A stretch of 64,000 bases of DNA. Source: Marasmius tenuissimus. Taxonomy: Eukaryota; Basidiomycota; Agaricomycetes; Agaricales; Marasmiaceae. Made by a program: the position numbers and the translations under genes. The notes beneath the pieces are model-generated. The model did no database searches. It saw only the letters and a list, made by a program, of their open reading frames with translations, and was not told the origin of the DNA. This document shows positions 1 to 11,605 of the stretch, one piece after another (position 1 is the stretch's first letter; each line of letters opens with the position of its first letter). The stretch covers positions 744,001 through 808,000 of the forward strand of contig JAQOTA010000015.1 in the NCBI GenBank assembly GCA_029532415.1. Reading direction: 5' to 3'.

Positions 1-300
1 TGTGCTTTGACTGAGTGTTGACGAAGGCTGGGTTCTCCCGTCTTGTTCTATTTTTGTTCTCTTCCTATGCTGTACCCAAGTCTGGGCTGAAGCTTCACGC
101 GGTTGTTTGCACAGATTTGATGCAGTATATTGAGGCCAGCACACGTTTGAGGCTTGGTCATCTTCTCGGTGAGGATACAATGGGTGTGGTGGCGAGCGTC
201 ACAACGTGAAACAGAAACATAAATGGCACGTCGATAGGGACAAAACAAGAAATGTGACAGATACCGCAGTAGCAGCCACGTCGGTGAGTACACCAAAAGT

Positions 301-1041
301 CTATAAATTGCCTATGGGGGTTGGTGGCAAGTATAGCAGTGTGACATCGCTGTCCAAGCATATCCCTTGATAACTCTCCAGATATTTTCGTCGAATTGTT
401 GTTGAAGAATTCTTCCGAGTAGCTTCCCGAGTCGTCGGCCTACTGGTTCTCGAAGAACCTGGACATTTTAACGCCATTGTGGCGGATTTGAGAATGAGGG
501 GGGATATGAGATGGGCCAGTGAGCTGGCATAATCTTCACAATTGAAGAGTTCTTTGTGCTTCTTTCCACCTTAATAGGGGGCTTGGTCAGATGCTTGCCA
601 CAGAGAAGGGGGATTGGGCACACATCTAATGCACTTTTGTATGGGTCTGCCTAGGCAGACTGCTTCAAGTTGTTGGTGAGCAATATGCTCTGCAATGGGT
701 CAGTCGCATGGTTGTGCATGAGACAATCGCGAAGACACACCCATTTGTATGTGTCTAGGCACATACCACGCCGCGACGCAGATTTGAAACTGACCAGAGC
801 AGTTTTGACACAATTCTGCCATTCGTATCCGCAGCTCTCTCATTGTCCTGCCCACTTTGATCACCCAGGGATCCTTGAGTCCCTCTTGGTACAACATAAG
901 GCTATATACCCATCCCCAACCTTCCGTCGCACTCAGCGGCTGCCAAATCAAGTTGCAGGAGGTCACCACCTTCGTGGCTTTCTTTTGTTCTTCAAAGCAA
1001 GGTCCCAATGCCTCTTGTGGGCTATTGAGGGCTAGTTTCAT
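301..1041 (-). CDS. T5orf172 / GIY-YIG-superfamily domain protein, three exons
   Basis: Read on the minus strand as exons 1041-741, 689-624 and 569-301, with GT-AG introns of 51 and 54 bp whose phases match (both phase 1), giving about 211 residues. The domain runs from about residue 48: a GWVYSL strand, then WVIKVGRTM (the KVGRT core of T5orf172/DUF1766), an arginine-rich helix, PRHIQMEHIAHQQLE (the E..H..L segment) and KCIRCGKKHKELF (paired cysteines plus HKE-F). The last two blocks appear only after splicing, which supports the model. I chose the ATG at 1041; the longer frame up to 1104 begins with TTG. An open stretch upstream (about 1200-1070) could be a further 5' exon. T5orf172 proteins are nuclease-fold proteins of unknown role in fungi; the function here is inferred from the fold only. 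Confidence 0.68.
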
Positions 1042-1104
1042 CTTCTGATTGCTTGACTGCAACAATTTATAGGAGCTTGATCTTCGAGGATTGGGATGCA
1101 ACAA

Positions 1105-2833
1105 AACACAGTGGAGGAACAGTCACGTAGATGGCATTGATGGACTCTGCCAAAAACCTGGGAAAGTAATCCAGACATTGTAGCCCCGCCACAGCATTAC
1201 TGACCTGAACCAGTCAGTTTTCCACAAATAAGAATGAAGGAAATGACTCAAGCTGATCCGGCAAACGGCTTGGCGAAGATTCAAGGTTGGTACTTGCTCG
1301 GGCTTCTTTTGAAGCAGTCTACCCCGGAAACAACATGTTTTAACCGTGTTTTCTCATGACATGGGCCAGGAAGAAGATGTTGAATGTTCTTCAAAGGAAT
1401 GGAGGGCAAACGGAGGGCAAGGGGTGGGTCACTGCCGTAGGGCTTTTGTCCTTTAAGAGGCATCGCTCCTGGCGAATTTACATAAATACTGCATCTGAGC
1501 ACTTTTTCCCAACGCTTATCATCAACGCCTTGATCAGGGTACTACTTCTTCCGAGGTACTGTCCTTGCCTGTTACCGACAATCTGCTGTTAAAGTCCCAA
1601 GGTGGGTTGCGACTTGCAACAGAAGATTTTTGGAGGGAGTGAAGACAGTTTATGAGGACCTCACATTAGCCCAATCAACCCACTGATTTTCAGAAATTCA
1701 GGCATCCAGAATCTGTTTAACGTTCGCGGTCATAGCGCTCAGGGATGGATAGGCAGCGCATTCAATTACTGTCATACTAACCTTTCCACCTGGCACTCAT
1801 GAACATTTTAACTGTCAAGGTGTGCAAGGCAAGTCTCCCTCTCTTCTGTCATTGAAATGGATTCCACTATGACAGTGCGTTAGATTGCATTCATATCTGA
1901 ATCTGAATGAGTGTGCACGGGTTGAAAATGAAAGTTGCAGGATTTGTTAGGATTGGAGATGATGGTAGTTGCCAGTTGTCTGAATCTTGGGAACTAGTAG
2001 CCAACGCAAATATGTGAAGAGGCATACATGCTCACAAACTTTGAGACAGTACCAACTGGTCATACTGGTGTAGAAGAACGATGGGAATCATGTGGGGAAC
2101 TGAGTAGGAGCCTCATCATGTGATCATCATGACCGGCAGAAGTCTGGCAGATTATAGCCATGATTTTCTCTGAACACAAGTTTGCTTACACTACAGCGAT
2201 GCTATAAAGACAGTACATAGTATTGGTTCACTTCTCATAATCCCTGCTCCATAGCAATAGAGCATTTTTACAAACACTCCGAGGAGACTGAAGCACAGCT
2301 CGGAGAAATCTGAGAAACGGTCTACTTAATGGCTGGCTGGTTTTGGGCTGGTTTTTCAGTGACATCATCAACGTTTTGGCCTTTCCCTAGCCCTTTCAGA
2401 AAAGGCCGAGATTTCACTCCCATCTGCCTGGAAGAAATTCAAAAATGCTCCAATGATGATTGTGGATGTGTGAACTTATGGTAACTGCCGCAGCCTGGCG
2501 CCCGCTTTGGGTTTACCTCTGGTCACATGATAAGCAGATTTGAGGTACTTAACCAGAATCACTTGATCTGAGATAAGATACCAGTGTCTTATCACCTGAG
2601 GCAGTAACCTAAATGGGGGTTCGTTACACATGAAAAACCACCCTCTGCGGATAATGTAACTGGTGCTTGTCGAGTTTTTCTCTTTCCGCCTCCATCACCC
2701 CAATCGTATACATCCTCGACGCGCCTTGATAGTGCTTGAGAGATCACTATACCTCATACTGTATACCTTTACATCTTTCTAATTGTTATTACCTTCATAA
2801 TCTTTCCATTTACACGTTATATCGTCCATTCCG
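1105..2833. other. Stretch without a supported gene
   Basis: Only short open frames without recognisable domains or consistent splice patterns are seen. It separates the T5orf172 gene from the KDZ-type element and may contain the undefined left end of that element; no clear terminal inverted repeat was found by eye. Confidence 0.5.
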
Positions 2834-5770
2834 ATGGCTACCTCCAGTCCTCCCAGAAACCCGAAACGCACATTATTGGGCCACGCAGACCCTAGTCTTC
2901 AGAGGAAGTGGGCAAAAAAGGATCGCAAATATGTCAACCTCAGCTCGCAAAGCATACTACGGGACGCTCTTCAATGCAAGTTTGAACTTATGCGGGGTCG
3001 GATTAGCCAGGATACTCCCGCACCAACACATCATGAAACTTCACCTACACCTGTCCCCTCTGATCTTCTGACTAACAAGGCTGAAGAGTCCCATGTGGAC
3101 CGAGACCTTACTTCTGAGCTTTCCTACACATACAGAGGTATGGATCATGCACTTCCACCTCCCTCGGCGCGCTCGCCCACCAGGCCTTCAAAGAGAGGCG
3201 AGGGGAAGCTAGGTTTAGGCGGTGGAAGGAAGTTCTCAAAACTCTCATAGCCCCGCTTCTTGGGTACTGGGATAGTACTATGGGGGTATATCCTGAGAAG
3301 GTCGTGAGCCCTTTGGAAAATCACTGCCATACCGGCGCATGGAGGTTGTGACAGTGCAGGTTATCCATTTTGATTGTGCGTCACTATTCTCTCCTCTTGC
3401 TCGTAGCTAACTCAACCTTCATAACTTAGATTATCGCACAAAGCTGATTCGTTACTGTCGCTGCCAGAGTCTGTCACAGGTCCTTGTTATACACGGCCTA
3501 TTCCCTACCTCCCCCTCCCAGCCTCGGATGGTGGTATCAATGGAGCTTCTGGAACTCAACTGAGCACTCTGCCAGCAATCATCCAATGCAATAACAGCCC
3601 TTGCGGCCGGTCTCACCATGGTTTACCGAAGGAGGAGCTTTTGCCTGGTCAAAGGAAAGGTGTGTCACCTATCTCTTCTCTTTTGCTTTTTTTGTTAGAT
3701 TTTGGTCTCGGCCCGAGTCTGGGAACCGGACTGTTCATACTGTACTGTGTATGTAATCAATATGTTCTATCTTTTTCCCTTCCATCGTCGTCGATCATCA
3801 TCGTCCTGAGTCCGTCTAACTGCCGTCCTCGTCCCTGTGAGCCCTGTCCATGGCTCCTCCCAATACCCGATTCTAACATTTTTCCCACTCTATTCACGCC
3901 TCACTGCAGGAGGAGGCCCTTCAGGATCCGTTGGGCATTGGGCCATCCACTGGGGTGGTACAATACCTTGTTGAGGGCGACCAATACCTGACTCGAAAAG
4001 TTGAGTTGGTCAAGCAAACACTACCCGTTCTTCAGGATGCGGTACCACCTCTGCCCTGGCCGCATTATCCACCACATTCATACTACTCCCCAGCTTCTCA
4101 GTCCCTGTTTCCACCATATCCACTGATCCTCCAGTGGCCTCCACCGCATCCGCCGACCCTCCAGCGGCTTCCACTACATCCACCAACCCTCCAGCCCCCA
4201 CCTTCAATCCTACTGCTGACTCTAAGTCGCAACCGTCTCCCACTTCTACTGCTCATGAGGCACCTCCTGCCTGGACTGGCACCAGGGCGCTGACACCACC
4301 CTCCACTGGGAGCTGTGATCCATATTTGCAGCATTTATGCCAGGCGTGCTTTGGTTAGGATCGGTCTGGACAATCCTTTCAATGGTGAGTTTACTTTATC
4401 CTCCCTCTGTAGATAGATCTGATTCATTATCAGGGGAGGTGATATCCATGTTGCCCTTGATGGTAATCTTCACCACCGCCACTTGAAATCCGGCGGAGAT
4501 GGCACACCCTTTCACACCTCTGCCTGCATTCTGTCAAAGGAGTTTTTTGATTCAGTGGGAGAACATATCACTGCTGCAAGAGCGTGCCCCCCAAAACGTT
4601 ACTCTCCCAAAGTTCCAGATGATGTGGTCGATTCAGATCAGGACTCGTATAAGGCAGCCAGCAACGATACCAAGAAATCATACAAGTCGTTCGATGAGAA
4701 TGGTGGCATGGCTCTAGTTTGCAGACACAACGTCCCGCTCCTCATGGCTTCCATAGACACGCTGGTGGAGCAGCAAAAGCATGCTGTAGCCCTGTTGGTT
4801 GCACTTTTCCGGATGTTGCCAGCGCTGGCCACTGTTGTTGCACTGTATGACATTGCCTGTGTGCTGGATAGAAGCATCCAAATAGTGAATTTCCTTTCCT
4901 CATACCTCCCAGCTTTGACTCATCATTCTTTCAGTATGATCTGTTGGACGATGACATTGTGGCCCGCCTGCAGCTTGCAGCTGCTGTTATGCATGCTTAT
5001 GATCACCAATGGGTATGCAAACCTCATTACAACCCACGAATGCGCATAGGCTTAGAAATAATGGATGGGGAGTGCACGGAGCGCCTTTGGTCACGTCTCC
5101 ACAAGATGATTAGACTTGAGAGGCGAGCGTCGGTGAGTTGTTCAAGATTTCTTTCCTTGTAATCATCCTCCTGATAGTTTGTACAACCAATAGTGTGCGA
5201 GGAGAGCCGGGATAATAGATCGCCAGTGTGATGCCATCGCATTGGACCTTCGTGAGGGTATCGGGAAGTGGATAACAAAGCAACTAGAGAAGAACATACA
5301 GAAGAAGGAGGCTGATGCTGTCAAGGAGTTGCGGAAACTTGGTACTGCGCAGGGAGTACTTCGGCGGTATTGGAGTGAGCAGAAGGCGGCTTAAAGCTCC
5401 ACCTGTGCCCGTGAGTACTAGAACAATTGGTTGGGCTGCACCTCATGAACATTGTATAGCGGCATCGGCGTGTGTGAAGAAGGAACTCTCAAAGTTTTTC
5501 CAACTACACAACCAGATTGACAACCTCGAGGAGGAGTTAACAAGTGTCAAGTCTGCGGTAAAGCAGTTGCCTTTCCCTCCTGCCGACACCATATTCAGAC
5601 TTCACACTCTCGAGGAGCGCAACCTCAAGCTGACTATTCGGAGGAAGGCCACCGGCAGTTTCTTCGAGTGGGATCGTCTTGATCAGGCCATTGGCGGGGT
5701 GCATGAGGCCTTAGGTATATATATTTTCGGTGTGTCATGGTATATCTATGGACTTACACCATTCCATTAG
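2834..5770 (+). pseudogene. KDZ-type transposase (Kyakuja/Dileera/Zisupton), degenerate
   Basis: Spliced segments follow the order of fungal KDZ transposases: an N-terminal basic region (2834-3137), a segment ending in VTVQVIHFD and CRCQSLSQ, GLFPTSPSQPRM, then HVALDGNLHHRHL (about 4450), ALVCRHNVPLL (about 4710), LYDIACVLDRS (about 4850), HAYDHQWVC, MDGECTERLWSRLHK (about 5065-5105) and a C-terminal coiled coil (5480-5700). Introns are short (for example 3138-3183). Reading frames are broken by TGA at 3561-3563 (family position usually Arg), TAG at 4356-4358 and TAA at 5392-5394 (reads QKAA-stop-SSTC; family position usually Gln). The changes fit CGA to TGA and CAA to TAA. Such proteins cut and paste DNA in mushroom genomes; this copy cannot make a full protein unless stops are read through. 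Confidence 0.78.
4110..4240 (+). repeat. Pro/Thr/Ser-rich coding repeat inside the KDZ relic
   Basis: Imperfect repeats of a CCTCCA(G/C)(T/C)GGC..CC(A/G)CATCC type run through this stretch and would encode a Pro/Ser/Thr-rich linker between the N-terminal part and the DGN block of the transposase. Confidence 0.45.
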
Positions 5771-6079
5771 GGACGCGAGCTCACCCAGTTAACTCTTTCG
5801 TGTTATTTTGCGCAAATCTCTTGTTCGATATTGGATTTGGTGAGTCCTCCATTGTGGAGTTTTTCTCTATCGCAGATGCTGAACCCGTCTTCGACAGTTT
5901 CAAAGGTCTTCATCCTACACTTACGACGAGTATACTGAGGAGCAATACACTGCAACTGACCAACCAGGAGCTTCAGGCAGGTCACCCCTCCGAATGCAGG
6001 AACTCCACTCAGCAGAGAGCCATCTATCTCACCATCGAAAAGGTCGCTCAAGCTGAAGAAGGGCGCTCATAAATCCTTC

Positions 6080-9000
6080 ATTCACGTTGCCTTGGAGCAA
6101 GCACAATTGGCTGCTACTGAAACGGCTCAGTCTGCTGCCGTTGGGAAGCATCCTAGTGCCGAACCCTCCCGTCCAGCATCTGCCAGCATATCGGCGACTG
6201 GGTCAAACATCAGCGGTTATGCTCATTCTCCCTCTCCCATCCCTCAGCTCCAGCCACCACATCAGCGCCTCCATTCTACATCACCTGATCCATTTGGTAT
6301 GCCAAACCCCAACCCTCAGCAGCCCCCTCATCAGTATTCACACTACTCCAGCTATCCCTGCCATATTCCTGATACCGGCCTCCAGCCCTAGGTTCACCCT
6401 TATAGTTATGCTCAGCCTGCTGGTGCCGGCTACCTGCAATCGGCAGCAGGCCATCATCCCCAGTATCCCGTGCCTCCACCTCAGCCTGAATTGTATCTTT
6501 TTGCCACCGCCTCCATTCTTCACCCTCTGACTACCTCTCCTCAGTATCCCGTGCCTCCACCTCAGCCCAAATCACTATCTCTCACCACCCCCCGATCCTC
6601 AGCCCTCAACTACCTCCCCATCCCCATCTGGCGTCACAGCACTAGAAACACAAGGTAAATTACACCCTCCTCCTCCCGTCACTACTTCTACTCCTCTGCC
6701 TTCTATGGTCGCTGAGTTCCAACGCGAATCGGACTCCAAGGCCAATGAAGGCAATACGCAGACTTCGAAGACCCATGAGCTTCCCGAGCCTAGTGGGTCC
6801 CAAGATACCAACAAAGCTGTAGCAGGGGACAAAAACGTCAATGAGGAATCAGATACACTGCTTGGTAGTGAGAGGCTGCCTGGACTTGACGAAGTAAAAA
6901 GCCAGCCGTACATTGGGGACAACCGTTGAAAAAGAAGGACGCCTGCGATGCGATCTGCAAAGAGGCTGGCTCGTTGATCGTGAAGTGTTGCAAGGAGGAG
7001 GGGATCGAGTCCACCATGGTCTATGGGGCTATGGGTGGCAAAGTCAGCAGAGCGCAACGGTGCAAGACCCGATGGAACGGATACCAGTCCCTCGCTACCT
7101 CCAAGAAGTTCAAGGCAGAGGAGTTGGGTCGTAGCAAGGGTGCATTGAAATGGGATGGTAAGCAATCTCAAGCCCTAATGTTTCAGCTGACTAACCTATA
7201 TATGCTAATAGGTGTAGGTAAGCCCACCGGAGACCAGCTCAAGGCCACCTATCGTCTTTTCACCGAAGAGCAAGAAGAAGAAAGGCCAAGGGAATCATCG
7301 ACGTATGGAGTACGATGCGTGAGATTGAGGATGTGCAGACCAGGGGCGAACGAAAAAGTGAGCTTTCAGAGCCGCCATCAACCACGTTACCAAGCTAGTA
7401 AGTTCTATTCATCCTCCCCGCATCCAGAGATTGATGAGACTTGCGTAGGTGGAGTACTTTTATAATCGATTCAACATCCAGTTCTGGGGTCTCCTTGCTG
7501 GTGGTCAGGTTCGGACCGACCAGCTCCTTACGCATATCTTCGAGCCTAATGGAAGCGGTGGGGTAAGTCATCCTCCGCTTTTGCCTTGCTATCACAACGA
7601 CTCACTGTCTCAAAGTTCACAAGTAAAGGCCTGGCTGTCGACCCAGAAGATCTTAAGGACCTATACATCCTGTAAGTCTAACTCCGCTGTTCGCCTGTGG
7701 CCGTTCAACTAACCTCCTCAACAGCAACCAGAATGCTGCTAAATTCACCAACCAGCAAATTGCCGCCATGGGACGCAGGCGTGGCTTGAAGGTATCTGGG
7801 CCAGGTCTTGATGACGATGATGAAGCTCACACAACGACCCCATCACCCACTTCAAACCCTTCTACCCCAATCAACTCGCCGAAGGTTCGTCGAACAGGCA
7901 GTGTGCCCGTACCCGCCTCCAAAAAGAACGTGAGGGATGTAGTCAGGGACATCCAAGTCAAGACTTGCTTTGGTATGTAATTTTGGCACACACAGCAAAG
8001 TACCTTATGCTGACACAACCCATTATAGACAAGTGTCTCACACCGCTTGGCAAGACATCCAAAGTCCCCGCCAACCTTCCGTGAGCCACCATGGTACCTG
8101 AATGCGTCAAGCCTGAAACTCGTAGTTGCGGACCTGATAAGTAAGTCACGAAAACTTCTTTGCCTTGCATCTGTCGAATAACAAGTCTGACAAAACGCGA
8201 AAACGACGAGGTCCTGGTACTTGTTACTGCTCCTGACAGTACAGGTAAGGTCGAAAGGATCTTTGTGAAAGATGTCAAGCCGGACGGTGCAGAACCAACA
8301 AAGGCTGGCAGTACCACCTCGAAGAAGGTTAAGTTTGAGGCATATGAGTCCATACCTCCAGCAGAGGCGAGCTTTCGAACAGGTCCCAAACACAGATCGA
8401 GGGACACAGCCAAACCGATCTATGGTCTCAAGGATGACTTTGCCTTGGACTCCTCTGCTGAGGAGGACGAATTGGAAACACTGAAGCCGGCAAAGAAAGG
8501 TATGCTTCCCTCCAAGTTTTAATGGTCTTCTACTCACTCTGCGATGTGAGTACTGTCTTGTCCTTGCTCGGATTCTCACACCTTATGCCTTGGTCTAACA
8601 TACCTTTTCTCCTGGGTGTAGCTGGGGAGTTTTGAAGGCAATGTGCTTAGGCCTGATAGATATGTTGCCTTCCATTGCGAGGCATTCAGCCGCACCTTCA
8701 TTTGGATGCAGATCCAACAGACTCTCTTCGATGGCCATCAGGATCTTGAATCCCTGAGGGCAGGCTTCTGTGTGGTGCTCAACCCCACCGCCGAGCCATT
8801 GTTGCGCAAGACCTTCGATACGGTATGTTATCCTTCAGTTTTGTCTGCGCGCTCTGCTGAACTCTCTCAGACCTTTTCTGGCGTTGAAGGGCTCGATCCC
8901 CTATATCTGGTCGCGTACCTTTATCTCCAGTTTCCGCCAAACCCTGCTGAGCTGCTGAATCATTTCACATTTGTGGTCGATGGTGGGCCTGAATCCAGGC

Positions 9001-9468
9001 CATTGTTGTGGAAGGCCCTGTATCAGGGCCGCCTCTTTTGTTGGCTCAAGGGGCGAGGGTACCCACCTTCCTTCCGCAACAGTGGGATAGTCTCCCCAGA
9101 AGAATTCAGAACCGGAGAGGGCGACCCTGCTTTATGGTTGAGGCATCTCCAACAGGAATACCTCAGCTACCAAGTGACCCGGCGTGGACAGTATGCACAC
9201 GACTTCGACATCTGTTGGAAGGGGATGTAGTGAGTGACTCTGACTCCTTGTTGTCCTCACATGACTGCCAACCAACTCTCATGACCTGTTAGCACCTTGG
9301 GTCGCCCATCAAGTTTCGGACTTGCTTCATGGCCATGGACGTACGGCTGGATGCTGAGGTGAAGGGTGTCCTCACCCAAGTACCTGACACTCCACGTAGC
9401 AAGGCTGCCTTGGACAGCTGGTTTCACAAACAGCTATTGAACCCAGTGAGCCATTTCAACACAGGCTA
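6080..9468 (+). pseudogene. Unrecognised multi-exon gene next to the KDZ relic, degenerate
   Basis: I do not recognise this gene. Visible pieces, in order: a Ser/Pro/Gln-rich segment (6092-6660) with the peptide QYPVPPPQP twice; a basic block after 6930 (KKKDACDAICKEAG, then GAMGGKVSRAQRCKTRWNGYQ); FYNRFNIQFWGLLAG (about 7450-7490); a Thr/Ser/Pro linker (7815-7920); and a final part, ending in a stop at 9466-9468, with HCEAFSRTFIWMQIQQ (about 8675), FVVDGGPESRPLLWKAL (about 8970) and SPIKFRTCFMAMDVRL (about 9310). Introns of about 50 bp are likely. In-frame stops at 6389-6391 (TAG) and 6927-6929 (TGA) interrupt otherwise continuous coding, and the frame seems to shift near 9.0-9.2 kb. Its place and orientation suggest it belongs to the same mobile element as the transposase, but it could be a neighbour. 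Confidence 0.5.
6461..6567 (+). repeat. 26-bp direct repeat in the proline-rich segment
   Basis: The string beginning CAGTATCCCGTGCCTCCACC occurs at 6461-6486 and again at 6542-6567. It encodes the repeated peptide QYPVPPPQP. Confidence 0.8.
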
Positions 9469-11605
9469 GCTGTTTGGTCCCCAGAGGCCCTGGGCGGTGC
9501 GAGATGGTATATGGGGCCAGGTCGTTGTGCTTCATCAGTGCTCCAGATACTCTACATAATGATGAGTTGGTCCTAGTTAAGACACCGCTTATTGATTCGG
9601 TTTTGGTCACTCTGGAGTATGCGTCGGAACTGAGAAAGCCGTGATTTGAGATAAGTTACATCGTGTTATCTTCACCCCTCTTGTCCAGTCCCCAGGCACA
9701 GCTTTTATTCACAGGTGTCGAACACACTGCCAAGGGGTCCTGAATGATGAGAAAACGGTGTTCACACCCCCCGACGGTTTGATGAAGACATCACTGACAT
9801 ATGGTTGAATACTAGTGAACGCTGTGCCTGTTTCGGTGGGACGATATCAGTAGTTCCCTCCCAGGTACCACAGCACGTGAGAGGGACTCCTCTTGCTTCC
9901 ATACAAGCTAAAGACACAACTCGAACAGAGTGCCTTGACATCAACAAAGCTCATGGCATTATGATGTACATATGTGGTCCAGAACTCTCAATGAACAAAG
10001 TCAGGCTCAAACTCCACTCCTCTGCAGAGCTGACCATACATGAGCCGTTGCTCGAGATCAACAGGCTGAGTTCAACTTTCACGAACATAGGATCCAGTGA
10101 ATAACCTTCCGGAAACCCATGGCGCCTGGCAATCAGAAGACCAGTTCGCCGAGGCAACGACAAGCACAGAATGCTGTTGAGAGGATTGTGAGGAAGGTAT
10201 GTCGTCATATGAGGGAGAGGAGAGACAGCGAGAGGCAAAGGCGGAGAGGCGCCCTGCGAAGGGAGCGCCTGGCGCCCGAGAGGTACATGGGCCTGAGGCG
10301 ATGTATTTCGAGGTATAGGCACCATAAAGAGCCAAAGTCAAGGGAGTGGGGTCGAGCAAGAGGTTGCAGAGAGAGCAGAAGTTGATGTGGTGTCTGGCAC
10401 CGGCGTTATAGCCCGAACAAGTGGAATTCTTGATGGCATTGAACTTGAGAGATAGGATACACTCCTTTCGCGTATTATTAGGGAGATGTCATGAGTACTA
10501 TAATCAGATTCACCTGAGAAAGTCGACGAGGCAGAAACAAGACGATGGGGGAAAGCAGGAGGCCGTTGCAACTACTCCCTACCCTTGGAATCTACCTTCA
10601 CCAAGGTGGAGCTCTGAACCTGTATGAGATATTGTATACCCACTACCTACTTAACTGTAAAGGAAAGAGTGAGAATATGTTTATTTCAAAATATTATTTA
10701 CAGACCAGGCCTCCATTGTCACGTGGTAGCCATGGACAAATCCAGTGATCCCGTCTGATCGACAGAGGGACACAGATACCGTCAGAAATCTCTTCGAAGG
10801 ATTTGAACGGTGAACTCAACCCAGCCAACAACTATTCATGCAAGATTATCTTGGTCTGGTCAGCCCACCATGCCCTAGTAGTCCAGGTGGTCTGTTGTTT
10901 CGCTTGGATCTGGAGAGATCCAGGGTCGCTTATCATTCCGACAGCCCGCCGGCCGTCTGCTTTTTCACTAATTCTAGCTGGAACTTACTGGATCCAGTGA
11001 GAACTAAGGAGATCTGGTGATATTTGGTCAACCTGACGGGATCCTAAGAGATCCTGCCGGAGTTCGGACTAAATTAGGATTTTTGTCCAATAATGTACCT
11101 GGTACCAGCGTCGATTCTAATTCACAACATCACTATCAGCGAGCTACTTACCACAAACCACCTCGCTCCGAAGTCGACCACCCAGTATACATCTCCCTCG
11201 ATTCGTGTGCAAGACTCGTACTGCACTCGATACGAAGACGCCTTTGTCTCACAAGTTCATCGGCAAACCAACCGTTTGAAAAAGCTTCGAGATCAAGGGC
11301 TACAATTATGGAATGGAATGGAGGGCGAGTCATACGGGCAAGTTTCTGCATCAATCTGTGCTTCTGAAACCGCACAGAACATAGCATATCAAAAGATTGA
11401 TAGATATGACCTTTCGATCTCGTTCTCGTAGTACACGATTATCGCGGTACTATGGTACGACGGTCCAAAAGTGGTGTCGATTTCTCAGCCCGAAAAGTGC
11501 TAGATTTGCATCTACAGACTGTAGCATTGGGTGGACCTATACACCTCGCCTCAGCTCTTCGCCGCTGCCCTCCTTTCTACCATCCCATCCGACACCCTTA
11601 CCGCC
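9469..11605. other. Stretch without a supported gene
   Basis: An arginine-rich open frame (10119-10385) and a few 60-120 codon frames are present on both strands, but none has a domain, signal peptide or consistent splicing. The stretch separates the KDZ-linked element from the first copy of the tandem family. Confidence 0.5.

Noticed and set aside
10119..10385. Arginine-rich 88-codon open frame
   Set aside because: Composition follows local GA-rich sequence; the opposite strand is equally open and no domain or splice signal supports it.
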